Source: Bacillus taeanensis (GTDB lineage: Bacteria > Bacillota > Bacilli > Bacillales > UBA6769). Taken from it: DNA of 35,707 nucleotides. Positions 23,276-32,162 of this stretch are shown in pieces. The stretch's first letter is position 1; every line of letters begins with the position of its first letter. Below the pieces are notes generated by a model. It searched no databases. It was given only the letters and a program-made list of their open reading frames with translations, and was not told the DNA's origin. The translations under genes and the position numbers were made by a program. Location: positions 1 through 35,707 of the forward strand of contig NZ_QOCW01000037.1 in NCBI RefSeq assembly GCF_003318295.1, given 5' to 3'.

Positions 23276-23614
23276 AAAAAACCTCTCCATCACATTTTTG
23301 ACCTATTATATGATGGGTAGCTTTCACATATGAGTTATGAATTGTTTTTACAAAATATATAATTAAAAAAACTTCCTCATTGATCGAGGAAACATAAATA
23401 TCAACTTGCTAATTTCTGTTAAGTTTCTGATGACTTCTTTAGCTTTCTTTCTTTTACAAAGTCAATGATATACTGCACAGTATAAGTCTACTACGGCATT
23501 AACAAATAGCGACCTTTTTTAAAAGATTACTCCAGTTACAGATTTTAAACTATATCCATTTTTAACGGCTAATGTTTTGGATTCAAAAAATCAGACGCTC
23601 AGAAAATAATTCAA
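23276..23614. other. Intergenic region with decayed coding-like sequence
   Basis: A 339-bp stretch. On the minus strand short segments look protein-like (FESKTLAVKNGYSLKSVTGV near 23515-23580, NAVVDLY near 23485-23510 and YIIDFVKERKLKKSSET near 23420-23475) but are separated by stops. NAVVDLY recalls IS3-type transposases, but the evidence is too thin to call a family. No intact gene. Confidence 0.35.
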
Positions 23615-23673
23615 AGCCACGGGGACAGGCATCTTTCTCCAAGTATTATTTTTGGAAAGTCCTGTCCCTATTT
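23615..23673. repeat. GGGACAGG-type intergenic repeat, copy 5
   Basis: Starts AAGCCACGGGGACAGGC, ends AGTCCTGTCCCTATTT, and its centre TCCAAGTATTATTTTTGGA matches the copy at 9697. The arms GGGACAGG/CCTGTCCC are perfectly complementary. Confidence 0.75.
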
Positions 23674-23680
23674 CCCAACT

Positions 23681-23722
23681 AAAAAAGGTAGACGCCTTTT
23701 ATATGTAAAGGCGTCTACCTTT
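23681..23722 (-). terminator. Rho-independent terminator of the puc operon
   Basis: A perfect 16-bp stem (23684-23699 with 23707-23722; AAAGGTAGACGCCTTT) and a 7-nt loop, followed on the minus strand by TTTTTTAG. It lies just beyond the pucA-like stop. Confidence 0.92.
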
Positions 23723-23726
23723 AATT

Positions 23727-24521
23727 CTACTTATTTAATTGTTTCACTTTAATAGGCTTTTTTTCCCTGCTTACTTTGATAATTTCGCCGATAATGCTGA
23801 TGGCGATTTCTTCAGACGTTTCCGAGCCGATTTCCAAGCCGATTGGAGAATGAACTTGGTCTAACTGTTCTTGGGTGATGCCTTCCCGTTTTAATTTTTC
23901 AAAGATGTTGATGATTTTGCGTTTACTAGCGACCATTCCAATATAGGCACACGGATATTGGAGAGCCGTTTTTAAGGCAATATCATCGCAATCTTTTGTA
24001 AAAATCGGCACATAGGAATTTTCATTTAAATTGGCTTCATGTAATGCCTTGCCAATATTCTCATTTACAAACAGGTTTGCCGCATTCGGAAAGCGTTCCC
24101 TAGTACAATAATCAACCCGATCATCGACAATGCAGTAAGGATAGTCAAGGAAATCAGCGAGCTTTGCCATCGCATAGCCTAAATGACCGGCTCCAACGAG
24201 TACGAGTTCAGGTCTGTTTGTATACACTTCAATAAAAACTCGTATCGTACCGCCGCAGTTCATAGAAATGCCGTCTTTGGCATGTTTATTCAATTTATAT
24301 TCAACGATTTTCGATTGACCGTTTCGGATCGCTTTAACACTTTCTTCGATTACATAATATTCAGCGAGTCCTCCTCCGACAGTTCCTTCAATCGACCCAT
24401 CACGGTATACAATCATTTTGCCAACATGCCTCGGAGTAGAACCTTTTGATTCGATAATCATTGCTAAAGCAAACGTTTCATTTTGACGGGTCAGCATCGC
24501 CACTTTTTCCATCAGCTGCAT
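23727..24521 (-). CDS. pucA: XdhC/PucA-type molybdenum cofactor insertion/sulfuration protein
   Basis: 264 residues. The N-terminal XdhC_CoxI domain has LAMIIESKGSTPRHVGKMIV and GTVGGGLAEY. The C-terminal Rossmann-like domain has LVLVGAGHLGYAMAKLADFL. XdhC proteins bind molybdenum cofactor, promote its sulfuration and hand it to xanthine dehydrogenase. The start has GGGGGG 6-7 bp upstream. It is last in the D-E-C-A operon, 25 bp after the FAD subunit gene. In B. subtilis pucA comes first, so the order here differs. Confidence 0.9.
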   Translation of the reverse strand: MQLMEKVAMLTRQNETFALAMIIESKGSTPRHVGKMIVYRDGSIEGTVGGGLAEYYVIEESVKAIRNGQSKIVEYKLNKHAKDGISMNCGGTIRVFIEVYTNRPELVLVGAGHLGYAMAKLADFLDYPYCIVDDRVDYCTRERFPNAANLFVNENIGKALHEANLNENSYVPIFTKDCDDIALKTALQYPCAYIGMVASKRKIINIFEKLKREGITQEQLDQVHSPIGLEIGSETSEEIAISIIGEIIKVSREKKPIKVKQLNK

Positions 24522-24546
24522 AACTCTCCCCCCTTTTTTGAAAAAA

Positions 24547-25416
24547 TCAATTCGTTTGAGATTGCTTTAAGCTGAGAAAATAACGTAAAAGATTTAAGGC
24601 AACGATTTTTCTGTAAGCGGCAGTAGAGCGCTGATCGTCAATTGGTTTAATGAGATTATCGAATTCTTTCACAACCTTACCTATGTCTGCATCGGCTAAT
24701 GGGATCGTTTTTCCAATCAGCTTCTTTTCAATATCAACCGAACGAACCATCGTCGGTCCAACCGTCCCGAAGGAAAAGCGAATGTCATCAATTTGGTCTT
24801 TGCTGATCCGGATCAAACCCGCAAACGTTACTTTGGCAATCGCATCGGCATTGCGGTTGCCGACTTTCTCAAAAACAACATGAGAATCTTTTTCCAATAC
24901 AGACGGTAAAATAATCTCCGTTACGATTTCATTGTCAAAGCGCTGGACCCGCCGCGGTCCTTGAATAAAATCACTAATCGGAAGCGTCCGGTCACCATTG
25001 ACAGAACGAAGCCGAAGCTTAGCATTGTATACATATAATAATGGAAGTGTGTCACCGGCTGGAGAGGCGTTGCAAATATTACCGCCTAACGTTCCCCGAT
25101 TTCTGATTGCCGGGGCCGCAATTTCTTTCATCGCTTTCTTTAAGGCAGCAGGAATAAGCGGATGTTCAAGTAATTCACTATACGTACAGCAGGCTCCGAT
25201 GTGGAGGTCTTGCTGATTTTGATAGACTTTTTTTAATTCAGAAAGATGATCAATAAAAACAATCGGTTTCGGAATGTTCGGGGGGACGCCTCTGCGATTT
25301 TTATGAAGCACCATCACATCAGTGCCGCCGGCGATGATGGCACAGTTTTCTTTATTCATCCTCTTTAGTGTTTCGTCTAACGAATCGAAGCGATATGCGG
25401 TTATTTTTTCTGCCAT
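24547..25416 (-). CDS. pucC: Xanthine dehydrogenase, FAD-binding subunit
   Basis: 289 residues of the CoxM/XdhB-type FAD-binding subunit. The FAD pyrophosphate loop is AIIAGGTDVMV, and the second motif RNRGTLGGNICNASPAGDTL follows near 112-131. The C-terminal CO_deh_flav_C domain is present. It passes electrons from the iron-sulfur subunit to NAD+ or another acceptor. Its ATG overlaps the end of the iron-sulfur gene by 16 bp, so translation is coupled. Confidence 0.92.
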   Translation of the reverse strand: MAEKITAYRFDSLDETLKRMNKENCAIIAGGTDVMVLHKNRRGVPPNIPKPIVFIDHLSELKKVYQNQQDLHIGACCTYSELLEHPLIPAALKKAMKEIAAPAIRNRGTLGGNICNASPAGDTLPLLYVYNAKLRLRSVNGDRTLPISDFIQGPRRVQRFDNEIVTEIILPSVLEKDSHVVFEKVGNRNADAIAKVTFAGLIRISKDQIDDIRFSFGTVGPTMVRSVDIEKKLIGKTIPLADADIGKVVKEFDNLIKPIDDQRSTAAYRKIVALNLLRYFLSLKQSQTN

Positions 25417-25877
25417 AAGCCGTCCCCTTTTTTCGCTGCTAAATTAACCGCATCAACAATCATGTTGTAGCCGGTACAGCGGCACAGATTTCCGGAAATG
25501 CCTTCCCGAATTTCAGTTTCTGTTGGGTGAGGGTTTTTCGATAACAACGCGGCACTTGCCATAATCATCCCCGGAATGCAGTAGCCGCACTGCACGCCCC
25601 CGGCAGTCGAGTAGCTTTCATCTAAAATTTTAAATTGTTCGGTTTCAAGAATTCCTTCGATCGTTCTAACATCAGCACCGGCCAGTGAACCAATCGGAAT
25701 CAAGCAGCTGTTTTGCAGAAGGTTATTCACAAACACACTGCACGCTCCGCACTCGCCTTCCCCGCAGCCTTCCTTCGTTCCGATTAATTCAAACTCTTCT
25801 CGTAATAAATCTAGTAATCTTGCTGCAGGAGAAGCGTCCGTTTTCACTTTTTTTCCGTTTAGTGTAAATTCAATCAA
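25401..25877 (-). CDS. pucE: Xanthine dehydrogenase, 2Fe-2S subunit
   Basis: 158 residues with two [2Fe-2S] clusters. The plant-type cluster uses Cys38, Cys43, Cys46 (CGEGECGAC) and Cys58. The second, in the four-helix domain, uses Cys97, Cys100 (CGYC), Cys132 and Cys134 (CRC). It relays electrons from the molybdenum site to FAD. The TTG start overlaps the pucD stop in a TTGA, and GGTGAAGGAG lies upstream within pucD. Confidence 0.93.
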   Translation of the reverse strand: MIEFTLNGKKVKTDASPAARLLDLLREEFELIGTKEGCGEGECGACSVFVNNLLQNSCLIPIGSLAGADVRTIEGILETEQFKILDESYSTAGGVQCGYCIPGMIMASAALLSKNPHPTETEIREGISGNLCRCTGYNMIVDAVNLAAKKGDGLWQKK

Positions 25878-28033
25878 ACTCCTTCACCTTCTTTCAACCA
25901 AAGAGTTTCAATAATTACTTCCGGTGTCACTGGAATTTGCGAAAAAGAAGTGTTTAGGGCATCCTCGATTGCCGCTTGAACTGCCGGGGCACCTCCGATT
26001 AACGTTAATTCACCTGCACCCTTTGCCCCGTATGGCCCATCTGCATAAGGGTTATCAAAGATCTTGCTTTCGATTGTTACAATGTCCAGTGACGTTGGCG
26101 GGCCATAATCCGAGATGCTTTTTTGCTGGATTTTCCCCTGCTTTGACGTCATCTTTTCCAAATAACCGTACGCTAACCCTTGCGCCAATCCACCGTCAAT
26201 TTGACCTTTCATAATCCGTTCATCGATCACTTTGCCAACTTCATAATTGGCGTAGACGTTTTCCAGCTTTATATTGCCTGTGAACGCATCCACTTCAACT
26301 TCGACGATATTCACGCCCCATGAATAAGCCGGATAAGCATCGCCGGTGAAGGTTTTCTCGTCCCAAGGAATCATTTCACGGTGCACATAATGTTCGACCA
26401 CTTCCTGTTCCACTCCTGTTTGCCACTGTGTTTTCAATTTTTTCGCGGCCCGTTCAAGCAGTTTACCGACAATCATCGTCGTACGAGAGGCGACAGTCGG
26501 ACCAGAGTCAGGAACTTCTTTCGTATCAGGATACGGATACAAAACCGCTTCGTACGGAAGATCCAGTTCTTTCGCAACAATTTTGGAAAGCGTCGTTAAA
26601 ATACCTTGTCCCATGTCAGAATTTGAGATTTTAAGTGAAACCTGGTCGTCCGCTGACTTAAAAAGCTTGACCTCTGCTTTAATATGATCTCGTTCACCGC
26701 TCCCAGTAAAGCCGCAGCCGTGGAGAAACAGCGACGTTCCGATTCCTTTTTTATAGCGCATATTTTGTTGGTTGAGACGCTGAAAGTCTGCTTTTTTCTT
26801 TTTGTAGTCTGACGTGTTGAGCAAGTCTTCAATCATGTCTTCCATTAAAATTGGATCGCGGAATTCGCCTTTTGTGATCGTGGGGTCGCCTTGTTTGACG
26901 AGGTATTTTCGTTTAAATTGAAGCGGTTCAATGTTTGCTAGTTTACTAAGATGACCGATATGACTTTCAATTCCGGCAAAGCTTTGCGGCGCACCGAAGC
27001 CTCTGAAAGCACCGTTTGGAACGGTATTCGTTTTTAAAACATAACCTTTTGCATGAAAATGGGGGATCTTATAAACACCGGCACTGTTTATTAAGGCGCG
27101 TTGCAAGACGACAGCACTCAATCCCGTATTCGCTCCGCCGTCTAAGAAAATGTTGACACACATACTTAAAATATTGCCTTCCTTGTCAAGCGCCGTTCGA
27201 TATTTAAGTTTGGCTGGATGCCTTTTCGTCGTCACGAGCATATCCTCAGAACGGTCGAACACGAGCATCACCGATTTTTTAACGGCTTTTGCCGCAACAG
27301 CTACGTGACAAGCCATCATCGAAGGATAATCTTCTTTGCCGCCAAAACCTCCGCCGGTCGGGCTTTGGACAACGCGAACTTCATCGTCACCGCACGCTAA
27401 TGCGCTTAGTAAGGCATTTTTTATATAATAAAGACACTGCATCGATCCTTGGACGATGATTTCATTCTCCTTATAAATACCGAGCATTCCCTGCGGCTCA
27501 AGGTAAACATGCTCCTGATAACCTGTATCATATTCTTCTTCAACGATTTGATGAGCTCCCTGTTCGATCGCTGCAATAGTTTCCAAGCTTTCTCCAAATT
27601 CATAGCTTGCCAAATCTGTCGCTTCTGATCGTTGTTTGATCGCTTCTTCTAATGTATAAATCGCCTGATGTTCTTCAAATTCAACTTTCACTTCATCTAA
27701 CAACTTGTACAAAATATTAAGGTCTTTTCCAGTAAGCATGAGAATTGGCTCACCAATATAATTAACCCACTCATTCGCAAAAATGGGCTGATCTTCTTGA
27801 ATGATTTTTACATAATTGGGTCCCGGGATATGTTCTGCGCCAACCGCTTCATAGCCTTTTGGAAGGTGGGGTAATAGTATTGATTTGATTTTCCCATATG
27901 CAATCGGCGAACGGTACAGCACACCATAGACCATATTTCCCACTTTCACATCACTAATATAAGGAAGCTGACCCGATACTTTACCTTTATGATCCTTTTT
28001 AGGAACTGAGGTGCTTATGTCTTTAAGACTCAT
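25874..28033 (-). CDS. pucD: Xanthine dehydrogenase, molybdopterin-binding large subunit
   Basis: 719 residues of the aldehyde oxidase/xanthine dehydrogenase type. It has the N-terminal domain a/b-hammerhead, then molybdopterin-binding motifs GGGFGGKE (227-234) and AFRGFGAPQ (341-349). GAKGAGELTLIG near the end holds the catalytic base Glu675. It hydroxylates hypoxanthine/xanthine or a related N-heterocycle. First gene of the operon; its ribosome binding site is GAAGGGTG. No PucR regulator gene is adjacent. B. subtilis PucD is the closest named relative I know, but carbon-monoxide- or nicotinate-type relatives share these motifs. Confidence 0.9.
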   Translation of the reverse strand: MSLKDISTSVPKKDHKGKVSGQLPYISDVKVGNMVYGVLYRSPIAYGKIKSILLPHLPKGYEAVGAEHIPGPNYVKIIQEDQPIFANEWVNYIGEPILMLTGKDLNILYKLLDEVKVEFEEHQAIYTLEEAIKQRSEATDLASYEFGESLETIAAIEQGAHQIVEEEYDTGYQEHVYLEPQGMLGIYKENEIIVQGSMQCLYYIKNALLSALACGDDEVRVVQSPTGGGFGGKEDYPSMMACHVAVAAKAVKKSVMLVFDRSEDMLVTTKRHPAKLKYRTALDKEGNILSMCVNIFLDGGANTGLSAVVLQRALINSAGVYKIPHFHAKGYVLKTNTVPNGAFRGFGAPQSFAGIESHIGHLSKLANIEPLQFKRKYLVKQGDPTITKGEFRDPILMEDMIEDLLNTSDYKKKKADFQRLNQQNMRYKKGIGTSLFLHGCGFTGSGERDHIKAEVKLFKSADDQVSLKISNSDMGQGILTTLSKIVAKELDLPYEAVLYPYPDTKEVPDSGPTVASRTTMIVGKLLERAAKKLKTQWQTGVEQEVVEHYVHREMIPWDEKTFTGDAYPAYSWGVNIVEVEVDAFTGNIKLENVYANYEVGKVIDERIMKGQIDGGLAQGLAYGYLEKMTSKQGKIQQKSISDYGPPTSLDIVTIESKIFDNPYADGPYGAKGAGELTLIGGAPAVQAAIEDALNTSFSQIPVTPEVIIETLWLKEGEGV

Positions 28034-28213
28034 GGCAACAACACCCTTCGACTCGTTTTTATAAGGGATATACTATTGATAATTCCTCTTCCTTCAAGTT
28101 TATAAATGAAAATGGTATTTTATGATCAATTTTTAGTTAAGTAGTTCGTTATATTTAATTATATTTTTATTTCAGAAACCTTTACATAATTATGGTATAT
28201 TTCTTAACAGAAT

Positions 28214-28268
28214 AATAAAATAAAAATGCAGCTTGATTCGACCTAGAAAAGTAATCGAATCAAGCTGC
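28214..28268 (-). terminator. Rho-independent terminator of the nitrilase gene
   Basis: 14-bp perfect arms (GCAGCTTGATTCGA at 28228-28241, complement at 28255-28268), then ATTTTTATTTTAT on the minus strand. The 28034-28213 remainder must hold the pucD promoter; a weak pair TTGAAG/TATATC (19-bp spacer) near 28065-28095 is the best candidate. Confidence 0.88.
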
Positions 28269-28363
28269 GTTAATAAAACGAAAGACTATCGAGAATAAAT
28301 AGTTCCTATACTGTGGAGAAAATACAATACCCATGTCATATTAGTAACCTACTTTAGACCCAT

Positions 28364-29320
28364 TTACTTTAACCAATTTACACTCTCTCGTTTCTCCTCG
28401 TTTACTATTAGGTGAAAGACGTCTGGTCTTGAATAGTGACCTACTACATCAAAATCAAATTGACTGTAAGCAATATGACGTAAATCAAGATCAGCTATAA
28501 GAATATCTTCTTGGCCAAAGACAGGTTCTTTAATATATTCACCTAGCGGTTCGACGATGGCACTTCCTCCCGTACACATTTCATGAGGAGAAGAAGCAAG
28601 TTCTTGATAGCATTCTAGATCAGTTGGGTACATATCCTTTGTTACATACTGATTGCAAGATAGAACAAAACATCTTCCTTCTGCAGCGATATGACGAATA
28701 GTAGATTGCCATAATTCTCTTGAGTCTGCGGTAGGAGCTATATAAATTTGAACGCCTTTCGCATACATTGCTGCTCTTGCCAGCGGCATGTAATTTTCCC
28801 AGCAGATGAGTGCCCCTATTTTGCCATACGGTGTATCAAAAACAGGAAGTGTGCTACCATCCCCTTCTCCCCAAATTAATCGTTCTGAACCAGTCGGCTT
28901 TAATTTACGATGTTTTCCAAGTAAAGTACCGTCTGGACCAAAAAATAAAACAGAGCAGTAAAGAGTTCCTCTACTAAACTCATTATCCCTTTCAATAACA
29001 CCAATAATGAGATAGACTCCAGCCTTACGAGCTGCTTCCCTTAATAGTTCAGTCGTTTTGCTTGGTACAGAGACAGCATTTTCCCAATAACGAAGCCAAT
29101 CCTTTCGTCCCTCGGGAGAACGGCTGCCAACACTTGTTCCAAAAGAAAGACCTCTTGGATATGCAGGAATAAAAGCTTCAGGAAACACAACAATATTAGC
29201 TCCTTTTTCTGCAGCCTGCATCGTTAACGAAATCGCTTTTTCCGTACTTTTATCCCGTTCCATAATAACAGAAGCTGCCTGGACAACAGCTACTCGTACG
29301 TTCGATTGTTGATTGGTCAT
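28364..29320 (-). CDS. Nitrilase (carbon-nitrogen hydrolase family)
   Basis: 318 residues. The catalytic triad is visible: Glu48 (VFPEAFIPAYPRG), Lys139 (KHRKLKPT) and Cys173 (ALICWENYMPLAR). The 'CWENYMPL' box and the PxYPRG loop after Glu48 mark true nitrilases (nitrile to carboxylate plus ammonia) within the superfamily. The ribosome binding site is AAGGAAGGATG. It is flanked by its own terminator, so it is probably monocistronic or last in a transcript. With the purine-oxidising cluster it would fit nitrogen scavenging. The natural nitrile is not evident. Confidence 0.9.
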   Translation of the reverse strand: MTNQQSNVRVAVVQAASVIMERDKSTEKAISLTMQAAEKGANIVVFPEAFIPAYPRGLSFGTSVGSRSPEGRKDWLRYWENAVSVPSKTTELLREAARKAGVYLIIGVIERDNEFSRGTLYCSVLFFGPDGTLLGKHRKLKPTGSERLIWGEGDGSTLPVFDTPYGKIGALICWENYMPLARAAMYAKGVQIYIAPTADSRELWQSTIRHIAAEGRCFVLSCNQYVTKDMYPTDLECYQELASSPHEMCTGGSAIVEPLGEYIKEPVFGQEDILIADLDLRHIAYSQFDFDVVGHYSRPDVFHLIVNEEKRESVNWLK

Positions 29321-29470
29321 TCTAAACTCATCCTTCCTTTAAGTTCGCAGTATTATCATCAGGTTAGCCGTTGATTCCTAGCAGATTGTTCGGGACAGCT
29401 TCTATTGCCTTTTGAATCATTCGATGCTAGTTTAATTAGTGTTAACAGTCCAGCCTTTATCAACAACTAA

Positions 29471-29911
29471 TTAGTTCTCAATAACGTTAGCATGGTGTTG
29501 TAGGTTGTCAGATAATAAACTATATGCAATTACTTTCTTTGGATATTGTTTAGCTACATAAACATGATCGTTATAAGTGTAAACAAATAAAATAACATCC
29601 TTCTTACCGTTTTTTGTTTTAATTACAAAGGGGGCTTCTTTGCACTCTGGATTTAAAAAGCTTTCCTCATTACCAGGATAAATGCAGTGCTTTTCAAAAA
29701 AAGTCGCCTTATTAAAATCGTTAATGACCTGTATCTTTTCATTATCTGCTAACGGTTTCTCATTTTTAGTAATGATAACATCTCCAGGTTCTAACCTAGT
29801 ATGTGTACTAAACTTATTTAGGAGCCATTCAACTGCACCAGTTGGAAGGCAGGTTACTAATATTTTTATTAAACTTATTACTATAGTTATGATAATAATA
29901 TCCCACGTCAT
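29471..29911 (-). CDS. yfmQ: YfmQ-family protein
   Basis: 146 residues from ATG 29911, with GGAG 9 bp upstream; B. subtilis YfmQ has the same length as I recall it. One N-terminal hydrophobic helix (IIIITIVISLIKILVTCLP) is followed by PTGAVEWLLNKF and a soluble domain with EPGDVIITKNE and a final beta-rich part. It is likely anchored in the membrane. No function is known. It lies 45 bp downstream of the small membrane gene at 29957 and may share the cysI transcript. Confidence 0.75.
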   Translation of the reverse strand: MTWDIIIITIVISLIKILVTCLPTGAVEWLLNKFSTHTRLEPGDVIITKNEKPLADNEKIQVINDFNKATFFEKHCIYPGNEESFLNPECKEAPFVIKTKNGKKDVILFVYTYNDHVYVAKQYPKKVIAYSLLSDNLQHHANVIEN

Positions 29912-29956
29912 ACGAATCATCTCCATTTATCCTGACTTGATTTCATGCTAGAAAAG

Positions 29957-30154
29957 TTATTGAACAATATTGCTATGATGCATATATGATACTAACGCGA
30001 TAAGGGGTCCAACAATTGCACTTACATAGATTAGTGTTAAACTCGTAACATTTTTCTTAGCAGAATGATTGTATTTTTTGTCAATTTCCCCATCTAACAT
30101 AAGCGTAGCAATTAGAGATAAAACTCCTATAATTAGCGTTATTGCTAGCTTTAT
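29957..30154 (-). CDS. Two-helix small membrane protein lacking a canonical start codon
   Basis: The frame encodes about 65 residues: IKLAITLIIGVLSLIATLML, then DGEIDKKYNHSAKKNVTSLT, and a second helix LIYVSAIVGPLIALVSYM. It is clearly a paralogue of the protein at 33661-33858 (KLA.......; NxxxxKKN.....L.YV). Where the paralogue has TTG-ATG, this one reads TTA-ATA, so no ATG, GTG or TTG starts it, although GGAG lies 6 bp upstream of the ATA. It either starts at ATA or is silenced. A TGA lies just upstream in frame. It is 25 bp downstream of cysI. Confidence 0.55.
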   Translation of the reverse strand: MKLAITLIIGVLSLIATLMLDGEIDKKYNHSAKKNVTSLTLIYVSAIVGPLIALVSYMHHSNIVQ

Positions 30155-30179
30155 TAATCACTCCTGTCTCGAACTTATC

Positions 30180-31898
30180 TTAATCATGAAAGTTGGTTCC
30201 GTCTGTCGTTGCTTTAACGATTTCGGCGCGAATAACGAAGTCACCGAAATGTTCGCCTGCGTTCCGCTCCTTCGCATAGCGAGGAAGGAGTACACGCAAT
30301 TCGTTTAAAATTTCTTCTTCGCCAATATTCTCACGATATAATTTGCTTAAGCGGCTTCCATCAAATGCTGCACCTAGATACATATTGTATTTGCCCGGCG
30401 ATTTTCCGATAAGGCCAATTTCTCCAAGCGCATGGCGGGCACAACCATTTGGGCAGCCAGTCATTCGGATTGTAATTTCTTCATTTCTTAGACCAACCTC
30501 ATCGATAATTGTCTCAATTTTATCAATCAAAACAGGCAAATAACGTTCTGCTTCTGCCATTGCCAAACCGCATGTTGGAAAAGCAACACATGCGATCGAA
30601 CTGCGGCGAAGTGCCGAGCAGCGTTTGCCATCTGTCAAAGCATATTGTTCAATCAATTTGTTAATCTCTTTCTTTTTCTCGCTTGAAACATTAGCAATGA
30701 CCAAGTTCTGATTAGGAGTTAGACGGAAATCACCAGTATGGACTTTAGCAATTTCACGCAAGCCGGTCATCAGCTTGTAATCATCATAATCCTTGATACG
30801 CCCTCCTTCAACGAACAGTGTAAAATGCCATGTTCCTTGAACGCCTTCTATCCAGCCGTAACGATCCCCATTATGATCAAAATGGTACGTTTTTTCTTCC
30901 TCAAGACTCCAGCCAAGTCTGCTTTCCAGTTCAGCTTTAACTGTGTCGAGCCCGAGTCGGTCTACGGTGTACTTGAAACGAGCATTGCTGCGCTTGGAGC
31001 GATTGCCATAGTCACGTTGAATGGTAATAATCTTTTCCGCCACATCATAGATGCGATCTGGTGTACAGAAACCAATGACCTTTGCAATCTGGGGATAGGT
31101 TTCTCTATTACCATGTGTCATTCCCATTCCACCGCCAATTGCCACATTAAATCCAACAAGCTTGTCTTTTTCAGTGATTGCAATAAAACCAATGTCCTGA
31201 GAAAAGACATCAATATCATTCGATGGCGGAACCGCAATACCGATCTTAAATTTTCGCGGCAAATAAAGCGGTCCGTACATTGGTTCAATTTCTTCTATAT
31301 CGGCAGTACCGGCTATCCTTTCTTCATCCAGCCAAATTTCATGGTATGCTCTTGTACGCGGCAATAATCGATCGCTCAATACTTTTGCCCATTCATACAC
31401 TTCGCCGTGAATTTCAGAGTGATATGGATTGGGGTTACACATCACATTTCGGTTAACATCGCCGCACGCCGCAATCGTATCCATAAGAACAGCATTGATT
31501 TCCTGCATCGTTTTTTTCATATTCCATTTGACAATTCCATGCATTTGAAACGCTTGGCGTGTCGATAATTTTAAAGTACCATTTCCGTACTTTCGGGCAA
31601 GGTCATCTAAAACAAGCCATTGATTCGGTGTTGCGATACCACCTGGTCTGCGGACACGTACCATAAACTGGTATGCAGGTTCCAGTTTTTGTTTTTGGCG
31701 TTCATTGCGAAGATCACGATCATCCTGTAAATAGCTGCCGTGAAATTTCATCAGCCGATTATCATCCTCGGAAATCCCGGCACTAATTGGCTCTAGCATG
31801 GATTCCACCAACGTACCGCGTAAATAATTACTTTCTTTTTTAATTCGCTCGACATCACTTGGAGACCCTTCTGACGCTTTTAAAGTTCGATTTACCAT
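30180..31898 (-). CDS. cysI: Assimilatory sulfite reductase hemoprotein (beta) subunit
   Basis: 572 residues from ATG 31898 (AAAGGAG upstream), matching B. subtilis CysI (about 571). The frame is open to 32090 but without support. The four Cys that bind the 4Fe-4S/siroheme centre are Cys437, Cys443 (CVAFPTC), Cys482 and Cys486 (CPNGC), the same spacing as in E. coli CysI. The enzyme reduces sulfite to sulfide for cysteine synthesis. The flavoprotein partner CysJ is not adjacent, which is unusual for Bacillus. A pair of direct repeats and a TATTAT -10 lie 70-125 bp upstream, suggesting control by the neighbouring MocR regulator. Confidence 0.95.
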   Translation of the reverse strand: MVNRTLKASEGSPSDVERIKKESNYLRGTLVESMLEPISAGISEDDNRLMKFHGSYLQDDRDLRNERQKQKLEPAYQFMVRVRRPGGIATPNQWLVLDDLARKYGNGTLKLSTRQAFQMHGIVKWNMKKTMQEINAVLMDTIAACGDVNRNVMCNPNPYHSEIHGEVYEWAKVLSDRLLPRTRAYHEIWLDEERIAGTADIEEIEPMYGPLYLPRKFKIGIAVPPSNDIDVFSQDIGFIAITEKDKLVGFNVAIGGGMGMTHGNRETYPQIAKVIGFCTPDRIYDVAEKIITIQRDYGNRSKRSNARFKYTVDRLGLDTVKAELESRLGWSLEEEKTYHFDHNGDRYGWIEGVQGTWHFTLFVEGGRIKDYDDYKLMTGLREIAKVHTGDFRLTPNQNLVIANVSSEKKKEINKLIEQYALTDGKRCSALRRSSIACVAFPTCGLAMAEAERYLPVLIDKIETIIDEVGLRNEEITIRMTGCPNGCARHALGEIGLIGKSPGKYNMYLGAAFDGSRLSKLYRENIGEEEILNELRVLLPRYAKERNAGEHFGDFVIRAEIVKATTDGTNFHD

Positions 31899-31967
31899 GT
31901 TAAAAAAACTCCTTTCAACCAAAATCAGTATACATCTCGTTGATAACGTATTGTCTTTCTTATTATG

Positions 31968-32022
31968 ATAATAAAAATAAAACAAAAGAAACCATCCAAT
32001 ACGGGGATATTTCCACCATCCA
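31968..32022 (-). promoter_or_regulatory. Direct-repeat operator and -10 upstream of cysI
   Basis: Two TGGATGGT boxes on the minus strand (31991-31998 and 32015-32022) are exactly 24 bp apart start to start. A TATTAT at 31968-31973 lies 20 bp downstream of the inner TTGGAT. The same arrangement recurs at 34185-34242. Paired direct repeats near the -35 are the known binding mode of MocR-type regulators such as GabR and PdxR. The role here is inferred. Confidence 0.55.
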
Positions 32023-32070
32023 GTTAGCACCGTAAAACAAAAATAAGGTCGGAAACACTGTTGATTGTCT

Positions 32071-32107
32071 AAAAACAAAAAACGATTCATGAAAAGATCA
32101 TGAATCG
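32071..32107 (-). terminator. Rho-independent terminator of the MocR gene
   Basis: 10-bp perfect arms CGATTCATGA/TCATGAATCG (32083-32092, 32098-32107), then TTTTTTGTTTTT on the minus strand. It lies 56 bp after the MocR stop codon. Confidence 0.9.
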
Positions 32108-32162
32108 CTTCTTAGTAAGTCTATTTATGCAGATTTTTATAAAAAAATATTTAATACATGCC

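Noticed and set aside
23420..23520. IS3-type transposase remnant
   Set aside because: Only a short NAVVDLY-like stretch matches; stops and poor neighbouring similarity leave the call unsupported.
30738..31367. 209-codon plus-strand ORF inside cysI
   Set aside because: Antisense shadow of a highly conserved gene. The composition is not protein-like and no start signals are seen.
31899..32090. N-terminal extension of CysI
   Set aside because: The frame is open, but the 64 extra residues are unlike CysI, cover the direct-repeat promoter and lack a ribosome binding site. The ATG at 31898 gives the family length.
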